Source of the DNA: Spirogloea muscicola
Lineage: Eukaryota > Streptophyta > Zygnematophyceae > Spirogloeales > Spirogloeaceae
Length of the DNA: 64,000 nucleotides
Reading direction: 5' to 3'
NCBI GenBank assembly: GCA_009602725.1
Contig: WELB01000254.1
Coordinates: 117,015 to 181,014, forward strand
Position numbers and translations under genes: made by a program. The notes beneath the pieces were generated by a model, which had not been told where the DNA came from, made no database searches, and saw only the letters and a program-made list of their open reading frames with translations. Positions 46,402-56,328 of this stretch are shown in pieces (position 1 is the stretch's first letter; each line of letters starts with the position of its first letter).

Positions 46402-47535
46402 TTATACGCAGATGGAGCTATAGCCAATGCCGCCAAAATAGAAGTAAGCCTCCCAGCCTCCAGGATTGGCTCCGACCCAGATGCTGTAGCAGTTGCTGTT
46501 GCTGGTGTAGGAAGAGATGGCGTAGTCGAGGTTGTGGAGGGTGTTGTACTGGTTCTCGAACTGGATGTTACGGATGTAGGTAGCGTAGGACCAGCCCTTG
46601 GCCGCGTACCAGCCGCTGCCTATGTACGTGCGAGTGTGCCTCCCGTAGGGCTCGATGTTCACGATCTCGCCTCCCCACTGGACCACCTCGGCGTCGCTGT
46701 TGAGGCGGGTAAATCCACCACAGCCAGTAGCCCACTCACTGACCCTGGTACTGGAGCCACCAGTGGCCAGAGCTGGGGTCCTTGAAGACCAGAAGCGTGA
46801 ACTCCCACTGCGTGCTCCCGTACCAGGAGACCGGAGTTACGGTCCCGCCCAGGTAGACATTGCCATTCGTCTAAGCCGCTGCAGTCCAGGTTGTAGCAGC
46901 CGGTGCTCTTGTGTGCATCCCTCTGCGACCAGGGAGACGAGAGCCGGCAGTGAGTCCAGCTGTTGATGAGGTGAAACCTAACATGGCAAGCCTGACCATC
47001 TTACAGCAAGGTTGCTAGTGGCGATTGACAGCACTCACCGTCCAGTAGATGAAGAGCCTGGACTGCCAGTCGCCGTACTTGTTGGAGTACAGCTGCCAGC
47101 CCGCCTCGATCGTGTTCAGGTCGCCATTGCCGTAGGACCCCGCCACCAGCCACAGCTGGGAGAGGCTGAACTCGCTTGCAAACTCCACATACGGGTTCCA
47201 GACGTTGAATGTCGCCTTGGTGCCATATATGAGCCCGCTGTTCCCTCTGTATTCACCAATGGCGTACTGCAGAATGTGACAAGGCATGCGGTCAGCTGCA
47301 GGCACGTGATCGAGAGGCAGTTGGCAGCAAGGTCTGCAAGCTGTGCCACAATGTATGCCAGTCTAAACATAGGCCACTTCACTTTCAGAGAAGTCCTTGT
47401 TTCTGATTAGGACACGATTTAGCAACTGCGCCTGACCTCGTGACCCGCATATGAAGGCTTCTGGATGGCATTGTAATTGAGCCTCGTGGTGTTGCTGCCA
47501 CCTTTCATCATGCCTGCAGTGAGGGTCTCGTTCCC
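46402..47535 (-). pseudogene. Neprosin D pseudogene, 5'-truncated
   Basis: Only the last third of exon 4 (47535-about 47435, from NETLTAGMMKGGS), intact exon 5 (47266-47039, 228 nt with TIEAGWQ) and exon 6 (about 46926-46402) remain. Exon 6 has a 5-bp deletion at about 46870, a Trp to TGA stop at 46738-46736 (QGQW site), and a 2-bp deletion at about 46710; its last 93 codons are otherwise open and end SSICV. Exons 1-3, promoter and signal peptide are gone: at 47535/47536 the exon is fused to the 3' flank of gene E. The catalytic-type Glu codons survive but cannot be expressed as a normal precursor. Confidence 0.88.
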
Positions 47536-48051
47536 GACTTCGATGTGATTGCATTGCTGCCTTACATAGTTTTCCTTGTAGAATGTCAATGTGGTCGTAC
47601 TAGTACTGACTTGCTTACGTGACTCGCTTTGCAGATCTGTAAACTTCGACACAGCAACAGCTCAGGCTCTGCATAGCAGTGTCTTTCAAATTTAGAGGAA
47701 CTTATTTACATTAATCGTCTGCATTTGTGGGGTATGGTTTGACATACTGAGAATGCTCGAGTGATAAGGGAATTAATGAATGGTGCTGCAAAACGTGCAT
47801 CGATCTGTAGCTCACAACATCTTGACCACCATTTGTATGACATGACAATTACCCATAATCAGATCAATGTTATTCATGAGAAGTAGTTCCACTGTCCTTC
47901 AAAAGAAGGACCTCAGACATATACAAAATGGGCAGGTCATGTCATCGACACTCCTCTCAGGTCTGCCTGTCATCTATCCGGGTCTTGACCAGTCCCACAG
48001 CCAGAACAGCTCCTAAGCAGTAACTTTGTACAAGCAGCAGTCTATGTTGCT
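47536..48051 (-). repeat. 3' flank of neprosin E, inverted copy of C flank
   Basis: Reverse complement aligns with 38999-39523. It contains the 3' UTR of E and ends at the breakpoint with pseudogene D. Confidence 0.75.
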
Positions 48052-50185
48052 TTAGGGGCAGATGGAGCTATAGCCAATGCCACCAAAGTAGAAGTACGCC
48101 TCCCAGCCTCCAGGATTGGCTCCAACCCAGATGCTGTAGCAGTTGCTGTTACTAGTGTAGGAAGAGATGGCGTAGTCGAGGTTGTAGAGGGTGTTGTACT
48201 GGTTCACGAATTGGATGTTACGGATGTAGGCAGCGTAGGACCAGCCCTTGGCCGCGTACCAGCCGCTGCCCATGTACGTGCGAGTGTGCCTCCCATAGGG
48301 CTCGATGTTCACGATCTCGCCTCCCCACTGGACCACCTCGGCGTGGCTGTTGAGGCGGGTGAAGATCCACCACGGCCAGTAGCCCACCCACTGACCCTGG
48401 TACTGGAGCCACCAGTGGCCAGAGCCGGGGTCCTTGAAGACCAGGAGCGTGAACTCCCACTGCGTACTCCCGTACCAGGAGACAGGAGTCACCCTGCCGC
48501 CGAGGTAGACATTGCCGTTGGTCTGCACGAAGCCGCTGCAGTCCAGGTTGTAGCAGCCGGTGCTCTTGTATGCATCCCTCTGCGACCACGGAGACGAGAG
48601 CCGACAGTGAGTCCAGCTGTTGATGAGGTAAATGTTGATTATGGCAAGGCTGACCATCTTACAGCAGGGCTGCTGGCGGCAATTGACAGCACTCACCGTC
48701 CAGTAGATGAAGAGCCTGGACTGCCAGTCTCCGTACTTGTTGGGGTACAGCTGCCAACCCGCCTCGATCGTGTTCAGGTCGCCGTTGCCGTAGGACCCCG
48801 CCACCAGCCACAGCTGAGAGAGGCTGAACTCGCTTGCAAACTCCACATATGGGTTCCAGACGTTGAATGTCGCCTTGGTGCCATATATGAGCCCGCTGTT
48901 CCCTCTGTATTCACCAATGGCGTACTGCAGAATGCGACATAGCATACGGTCAGCTGCAGGCACGTGATAGAGAGGCACTTGGCAGCAAGATCTGCAAGCT
49001 GTGCCGCAATGTATGCCAGTCTCAACATAGGCCAACATAGGCCACTTCACTCTCAGAGGAGTGCTTGTTTCTGACTAGGACACAGTTGAGCAACTGCGAC
49101 TGACCTCGTGACCCGCGTATGAAGGCTTCTGGATGGCATTGTAGTTGAGCCTCGTGGTGTTGCTGCCGCCTTTCATCATGCCTGCAGTGAGGGTCTCATT
49201 CCCAGGCGCACCGGTGCCATTCTTTTGGTTATGCTTGCCTTTGTTTGGGTGATGGCCACCGCCATGACCCTTGGGGTGCTTCTTGAAAAAGTCTGGCAAT
49301 GAGCCAGCCCTCGCAACTTCGTCGTCTGCAACAAGGGAAGGCTACATCAATGCGACTGCATAACTTGACATTTGTCGGACAAACGGAGGTTCTGAAGAGC
49401 TACAGACACAGCTGATAGAGTAGGTCATGAGAAATTCGCTTTGCCGTTTCTGAAGTCCTGCCAGGAAATGTGATGGAAGAAAAGGAGAGGACTTACGAGT
49501 GACGCGGCGGACGGGGATGGTGCCCTCTGGGCAGCTGCCCCAGGTCTGCTTGACTGGGACATGCGAGCTGTTGACCTTGCCATCATCGGAGGCCTTGAGG
49601 GAAGGGGGTTTCATCTGCGAGAAGCCAGCAGCCGAAGATCGTTTAGTAGAATGCTGATGAAGGCGAGCTTGCGATCCTCTGCCAGGCTTGCTGTCGCAGT
49701 CCGTAGCGAGGCTGGACTACAGCCTCGCAGAAGGTGTGTTGGACAGCAAAGTACCTGAATTTTGTGGTCCTTGAACTTGGCATCCTGCATGGTGTGCTGG
49801 TCCGCAATCTTGACGCAGTCGACGACATCCCCATCCTCCGTGTGGATGGTCTTCTGAGCAGGCCGTTGGTGGCGGGCGACGTACTTGGCCATGCGCGCCT
49901 GGTGATCCGCATCTGGTGATTGAACGAATGTGCGGCTTGTCAGCAAGGATCTCCAGACTTCGCAGTGGAGACGTGTCCATCAGTGTTGAGATGAATCGGA
50001 TGCAAGGTTTGAGCGCAAGGAGTAAGCGAAGGGCCCGAAGTGGTACCTGCGGAAGGCGGAGGGCTGCTGAGCAGGCGCCTGCCCTGCTGCGGCTGCACCG
50101 CGGCGCTGAGGCCGGCACAGAGGAGCTGGGCGAGGAGTAGGAGGCAGGCGAGGCCGAGCGGGCGGCGGCCCCGGGCGGGAGCCAT
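48052..50185 (-). CDS. Neprosin-family glutamic peptidase precursor E
   Basis: Intact 463-aa gene on the minus strand. Exons 50185-50047, 49912-49755, 49614-49497, 49325-49105, 48924-48697, 48579-48052, lengths identical to A and C. Signal peptide with LACLLLLAQLLCAGLSAA; activation peptide; His/Lys/Gly linker with NGT, NET and NTT sequons (A and C have NST first); neprosin domain with E266 and E376. Ends SSICP like C, with C-like introns 3 and 5; intron 5 is again 117 nt, open and in frame. Intron 4 contains a small tandem duplication (GGCCTATGTT repeated, about 49025-49045). Best current partner of C; together with the shared 3' flank they form an inverted duplication about 9 kb apart. Confidence 0.92.
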
Positions 50186-51830
50186 GCGGGGGGCGAGGCG
50201 GCGGCTCGTCAGCTCCAAGAGGCCGCTCTGGTGGGCAGTGGAGGGTATGAGGCCAGCGGCAGGTTGCGAGTTCGGGAAGGCGCGCTGGGTGGGCGGTGGG
50301 GCGGGAAAGGGCAGCAAGCGGATAGAGGCCGGGGTGGGAAGAGGGGCCGGGGTCGCCTGGCAGGGGGCCGTCGGGCTTGGGGCTGGGGGGCTTGGAGCCA
50401 AGTGACGAGCCTCCTGCCACTTATAGTGGGGGGCCTAGCGGCGTCGACCGGACGGCAGCGGCGCGTCGCCGTCGGCGCGGGTCAACGGCGGGGGCACCTC
50501 GAGAAGCTGCCCGGTGTGTCAAAGAGCCTCTCGAAATGGGAAGGCGCCCTCTTTGTTTTCGGGCTGGTTGTTCCAGCCCCTATTCTCAATGGGCGAGCAC
50601 TTTCTTCTTTGTTTCTGCCCGTTCCGCGGCATCGCTCCCCTTTTCGGTGGAAATACTTCCGTGTGGCGCGTCAATCAAGCGCTGCCCGGCCAAGCCGGGC
50701 AGCCGGGGTGATGTGCAATGCTGGTGCTCCACGTGGCGCGCTGCCGATAGGCCGTTGACCTCCTCCACGCCGACGCCCACATCTCACCCGCCGAAGACCG
50801 TGGCGTCAACGGCATCGGAGCACCTGTCACCGTGTTAGCTCACTGAAGCTTCTGCGGCGCTTTCTTCTCCCACTCGTGCTCCGAATGTTTGGGGGTCCCT
50901 TGAGCGGCCACGTGGCGCGCAGGCAGCCCCCCCCGGCTTGGTGGAAGCTTGGGGCCGCCGGTCGCCGGCCATTGCTAGCGCCCAGCCCGTGCGCCTGCCA
51001 CATCCGCCACCTTGCCCTTGACGAGGAAGCCCCACTGCCATTCCCCCACTTGGGAGAGCGGCTTCTTCCTCTTCTAGAAGGCTTGGCTCTCACGGCCCAC
51101 CGGGCGCAGCCGTCCACGGAACACCACTGCCTCTCTGTGCTCGGCCAGTCGGGAACGTGTGACAGCCTGACGTGCCGTATACTGCTGTTGACCTGACACG
51201 GGACCAGCGGGTGTGCGTCTCTGCACACAATCTGGTCGTCGGGCGGGCGACACGACAATCTGGCTCCCTCGCGTCCAACGCCGTTCTCTCTGCGGGACCA
51301 GCACGCCTTTCATCTAGCTATCTATTAGCTGATCGAGAAAGCGGAGTGACCTCCACTCTGGGCGGCACATTGGCGGAGGCTCGCTTACAGCCAACGCTTC
51401 CAGCTTCAGTGTGGTGATGCAAGTCATTCTTAAGCAGAGAACGCACCCCAAAGCAGAGCAAGGCAAAACCTAAAGACTTAGCTAGAATCTCTTTCTGCAC
51501 AGGTAGAAGTAAATTGACTAGTAAATACTTCAAGTTCTCCTTCTCATCGATGCAGATTGCACATGCCCTGCCTTCCTCACAATTTTGCTCTGAATCGCCT
51601 CTTTGCAGTAAGATAGCCTGCTTGTGTAAATGACCATGACTTGGGAGACTAGCCCATCCTCCACAATATGCCTTGAATGTATGGTTGTTGTCCTCGCGCC
51701 TGATCGAGCCCACGCCATGGCCACATTGCGAGCTTCACACCGCATTCTAAATTGCGCCGCCCTTACAGTCTTGTGTTTTTCTAAGAGGCACGTGGCAGAA
51801 ATCCTTAGTCTATAACCATGCTACGTGCTA
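50186..51830 (-). promoter_or_regulatory. Neprosin E upstream unit and promoter (minus)
   Basis: Reverse-oriented module: TATAAG at 50425-50420, 240 bp from the ATG; GCCGGGCAG with GGCCGTTGACCTCC (about 50690-50770); GCCACGTGG (about 50727 and 50909); a short C run (50927-50934); the distal unit with GTCGGGCGGGCGA and GACGTGCCGTATA (51170-51250); and TTGTTGTCCTCGCG...GAGCCCACGCC (about 51685-51715), an uninterrupted equivalent of the site split at 33375. Unit homology fades at about 51830. A LINE tail interrupts it at 50559-50605. Confidence 0.6.
50550..50614 (+). mobile_element. 47-bp minimal LINE-tail insertion with 9-bp target duplication
   Basis: Insert 50559-50605 is the tail only: TCGGGCTGG-TTGTT-CCAGCCCC hairpin, ATTCTCAATGGGCGAGCAC, TTTCT. 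It is flanked by TCTTTGTTT at 50550-50558 and 50606-50614. It lies about 130 bp upstream of the E TATA box and in the opposite orientation to gene E, so it is not the same event as those in B and C. Confidence 0.85.
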
Positions 51831-53690
51831 AAGTTTCGGTCAGATGCTCCAGAATAACAGGTCTGCAGGTACCTGGTTACGGCAATCCACTTCGGTCATA
51901 GCCTTGGGCTTATTTTATGATTGTTGTGCATTATGAGATACCTTGTGCAATTTGTGATGGTTGGAGGCAGCTTCTCGACATAGCAGCAAGTTCACAGGAC
52001 ATAGGGCGATGGCATTCCTGAAGCTCGTTAGGCAGCAAGCTGACTCCGCTCCCGGCTGCTGCAGTGCACACAAAAGCTGACTACTTCACATTTGATCAGG
52101 TCTGCAGGTCTCTAAGTTCTCCTGCCACCTTCCCCTTTTATACTGAGAAACACTCACCCCCTGATGCTGCCGTCTCATTCGATTGAGCTCATGTGGGGCT
52201 ATTATCCCATCTATATATTACAGTAGATGAGAAGCAATGAAGGGGATTGGAGGGTCACGCACCTATATTTTGCACTTGGTTCAGGCAAACATTTTGGCAG
52301 CTGTGCAGCTGCTTTGTTTTCTGGAGTATACCATCTGCGAAAAAGCACGCGTCAATTGTGATTTGCTCAGGGATTGAAGTAATAGCGCGCCACCTGGGGC
52401 GATGCATCCACCATTCGCCCTTTGTCTGCACAAGCGTGCATAGTGACGGAGGCTCTCCTGTTGTTAGGAGTCGTGCCACCTTCAGAGAAGCCGCGTGTAA
52501 GGACGAGCAGTTCGCCAAAGCTAAGATCGAGATCATCACCGGAGGACGTGGTACGAGAAACCAGGTTGGCAACCACCAGGTGGGCAACCAACTACATCTA
52601 CAATCTGATTTCTAAGAAAATGAGAGCTACACAATGAAAGCAAATGCTTAAGATAATTCTTCTTTCTGTAACTTGCGAGTTCAGTTTTCGGCACAAGCTT
52701 GCAAGGTCCCTGAGGAAGTGCAATGTCCAGAGCGATGGAAGCGAGCAAGAGCCCCAAGCCCATAAGGACAACAGCCAGAGCCATATAGTAAGCCAAAGAG
52801 AAGGTGGCAAACGATGGACCTGCTGGAGAGCCGACTTGCACGTCAACTCGATTAGAGTGGCTGAGACTTTAAGAAAATGAACGAGGAAGGCTATGCACGC
52901 TGTGCAGGAGGGCACCTCGACCGGAAGGGGCCGAGGGCGAGCTGTAATTGATCAAAGAATGGATAACCAGTAGCCATATGAGGAATAGGCAGAGGGGTTT
53001 CGCTCTCCTCAGGGATACTTAGCTTCCACCGCGGTGAATCTAGTATTGTTGCCTCCTACACAGAATGACCCGCCTCACTGCAGGCTTGTATGTGGTCATG
53101 CTGCAATTCTCAGAAAGGTAGAGGTGACTGAACAAATAACCCAGTAAGCATGTCTGTACCAAACGTCTTCAGGTTCGTAAATAGTATAAGCGCTAGTGCT
53201 GGTTCTGCGGATGATGAGCATCCTTTCAAACGCTCACTATATCTGACCCTCAATGGTCATAGCAAAGGATGGTGTAAGCATACCGAATGGTCGGTGCTCG
53301 TTGCACCTGTCTCAAAGGTTAGAATAGGGGGTTCCGTAGAGATGCATGTGCAATACACTACATTGATACCCTACCGTAAGCATCAGCTTCTCGTTCGTCG
53401 ATAGTCGAGCGTGTGGCCGTTCGTGAAGAGGACATCACGTCTGGGGTTCGATTGGGGTGGGGGGGATTGGAGAGAGAAGGCTGAATATTGTTCAAGGGAA
53501 ACAATAGCTGTGTACTGTCCCCTCAATTTCTCGAGACGAGACAGAGAGCAGGCAAAGGCTGGATGAGACAAGAAGGCTTTCCACGGAGGCGGTGGCTGTG
53601 GAGGCCCAGAAAGAGCGGCGGGGTCAAGGGGGAGGCCCCGGAAAAGGACAGACGCCGCTCTTGCACGAACAGACGGAGTCTAGCGCAGGG
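51831..53690. other. Unique spacer between neprosins E and F
   Basis: Not part of the duplicated unit. Apart from the tentative membrane-protein exons below, nothing was recognised. An 84-residue plus-strand frame at 53150-53404 has no feature I can name. Confidence 0.4.
52370..52870 (-). CDS. Tentative exons of an unrecognised small membrane protein
   Basis: The minus-strand frame around 52850-52665 encodes a plausible transmembrane helix (YYMALAVVLMGLGLLLASIA) flanked by Gly/Pro/Ser and Lys residues. A second minus frame at about 52560-52367 reads GDDLDLSFGELLVL...and ends VARYYFNP stop. I could not join them with certainty or identify a family; the helix could equally be chance translation. 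No start, promoter or homology is established. Confidence 0.22.
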
Positions 53691-54186
53691 ACAAGTGGTC
53701 TAGCGCAGGGACGGTTGTGCGCCAGGGTCGTCGGGTGCTGTTGGCCGCCACCATGGCCGGCGCACCCAGCACCGTTGGCGCCCACGGACGGCTCGTGCGG
53801 TTGACGAGCTCGCCGGCCACGTGGGGGAGCCCGCGGGAATGCCGGAGTCGACGTGGCTGGGGGTCAATGCGGCAACGCCACGTTAGCAGCCTGCCGGGGA
53901 GGTTTCGGCCCGCTGCCCGATTCCGGCGGGCAGGCCGTGCGGCTGGGTCTGGTGGTGGGCCCCGGGGCAGCCTGCTGGGCGGCGACCAGGTGCGGGCAAG
54001 CGGCGGGAAGCAGATAGCCCAACTATCCGGACGGGCCGAGCACCCCGATCCCGGCCTGTATAAGAGGCTGGCCGCCTGCATGGCCTGCACCTCCACTCCC
54101 AGCCCTGCTCCCAGCCCTCCGCCGCCCCGCCTGGCCAGCCCAGCCCGCCTCGCCCGCCCTCCCTCGGCCCGTACCCGCCGTCTGCC
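53691..54186 (+). promoter_or_regulatory. Neprosin F promoter region
   Basis: Only loosely like the other neprosin promoters: GGCCACGTGG at about 53817, GGTTGACGAGC at about 53798, GCGGGCAGGC, and TATAAG at 54059-54064, just 128 bp before the ATG. No poly-G run and no LINE tail, consistent with F being an older branch. Confidence 0.5.
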
Positions 54187-56328
54187 ATGGCGCGCTTCGG
54201 GACGGCCGCCGCCGTCGCTTGCGTGCTCCTTCTGGCCCAGCTCCTCGTCGGCCCTCAAGCCGCCGCAGCGCAGCCGCAGCAGGGCAGGCGGCTGCTCTCC
54301 AGCCCTCCCCCTTCCGGAGGTACCACTGCCGGCCTTTCTCGTGTCGCCTCGGCCCTCTTTTGGGTCCCTGCGCTCCCCTCAGTCCGACCTACCGATCTCA
54401 GGCTGATGAAGTCTCTCACCGCGCATCCCCAGAGTAGAACCTGCTTTTCTATTTGACAAGCTTCGCATAGTCCCATGTGCCCAGATTCAGAGCACCAGGA
54501 GCACATAATCAAGTACATCGCCCGGCACCAGAGGCCTGCTCAGAAGACCATTCACACGGAGGATGGGGATATCGTTGATTGCGTCAAGATCGCAGATCAG
54601 CACACCATGCAGGATGCCAAGTTCAAGGACCACAAAATTCAGGTACTTCCGACACACCTTCTGTGAGGCCAAAGTCTGGCACGCGGCAGACTGTGCCGAC
54701 CGAGGCTCTCTAGGATGTGCATGCTTGTGTGAAGCTGTCAAGACTGATCTTTCTCTCTCGGCTCCTGGCTTGTTGCAGATGAAACCTCCTTCCCTCAAGG
54801 CTTCCGATAACGGCAAGGTCAACAGCTCGCATGTCCCAGTCACGCAGACCTGGGGCAGCTGTCCAGAGGGCACCATCCCTGTTCGCCGCCTCACTCGTGA
54901 GCTCTCTCCTGCTATTCTCTTATTACGTTGGCTGGTAATGCTTATGGGTTCTGCAAAACATGTCACAAGTGTCTGACTTCAGCAGCTGCGGCTGTATCTC
55001 TCATCAGATAGGCTTGCCGGATGTATATCAGGTCATGGAGTCGCATTAACATCGCATTTCCTCATTGCAGACGACGAAGTTGCTAGGGCTGGCTCGTTAC
55101 CAGACTTCTTCAAGAAGCACCCCAAGGGTCATGGCGGTGGCCATCAGCCGAACAAAGGCCTTCAGGGGAAAAACAGCACTGGTGCGCCTGGGAATGAGAC
55201 CCTCACTGCAGGCATGATGAAAGGCAGCGGCAATACCACGAAGCTTAATTACATGGCTATCCAAAAGCCTTCATATGCGGGCCACGAGGTGAGTATGACC
55301 ATGTCAAATATGTCTCGGCATTGTAGAATAATTTGGACGAAAGTGACCTGCATAGGGACGACCCCATATATGGCACTGCTATGTACTTCCGTGTAGTATG
55401 TGATTCATAAGCTCGTGCCAGCAGCTGACGCCGCTCTAAATCGTGTCTGCAGTACGCCATTGCCGAATACAGTGGAAACAGCGGGCTAATTTATGGCACC
55501 GAGGCGACATTCAACGTGTGGAATCCCTATGTGGAATTTGCAAGCGAGTTCAGCCTCTCCCAGCTGTGGCTGGTATCGGGGTCCTACTACTATGGCGACC
55601 TGAACACGATCGAGGCGGGTTGGCAGCTGTACCCCAACAAGTACGGCGACTGGCAGTCCAGGCTGTTCATTTACTGGACGGTAAGTGCTGTCATTGGTCC
55701 CCCGCTAGCTGCCTTGCTGTAAGATGGTCGGCCTTGCCATGGAATTCTTCACCTCATCAATAGCTGGACTCGCCGCCGGCTCTCGTCCCCCTGGTCGCAG
55801 AGGGATGCATACAAGAGCACCGGCTGCTACAACCTGGACTGCAGCGGCTTTGTGCAAACGAACGGCAATGTCTACCTCGGCGGCAGGGTGACTCCCGTCT
55901 CCGGGTATGGGACCACGCAGTGGGAGTTTAACCTCCTGGTCTTTAAGGACCCCGGCTCTGGCCACTGGTGGCTGCGGTTCCAGAATCAGTGGGTGGGCTA
56001 CTGGCCGTGGTGGATATTCAACCGCCTTAATAGCCACGCGGAGGTTGTCCAGTGGGGAGGTGAGATCGTGAATATCGAGCCCTACGGGAGGCACACTCGC
56101 ACGTACATGGGCAGCGGCTGGTACGCGGCCAAGGGCTGGTCCTATGCTGCCTACATTCGTAACATCCAATTCGTGAACCAGTACAACACCCTCTACAACC
56201 TCGACTATGCGATCTCTTCATACACCAGCAACAGCAACTGCTACAGCATCTGGGTTGGAGCCAATCCTGGAGGCTGGGAGGCGTATTTCTACTTCGGCGG
56301 TATTGGCTATAGCTCCATCTGCCTGTAA
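54187..56328 (+). CDS. Neprosin-family glutamic peptidase precursor F (divergent paralogue)
   Basis: Intact 460-aa gene. Exons 54187-54319, 54485-54642, 54779-54896, 55071-55288, 55453-55680, 55801-56328, all in phase. Exon 1 is 6 nt shorter (different signal peptide, VACVLLLAQLLVG) and exon 4 is 3 nt shorter (linker GLQGKNST). Activation peptide, CPEGTIPVRR, TIEAGWQ and QWGGEIVN are all conserved. Introns and both flanks are unlike the A-E set, and many third-position differences are present, so F is the oldest surviving copy. It still shows strong amino-acid conservation, which implies purifying selection. Ends SSICL. Confidence 0.92.

Noticed and set aside
48211-48942. 243-residue plus-strand open frame opposite neprosin E (and similar frames opposite A, B, C, D, F, G)
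   Set aside because: It is the antisense shadow of exons 5-6; it repeats at every copy because the sense codons are conserved and GC-rich.
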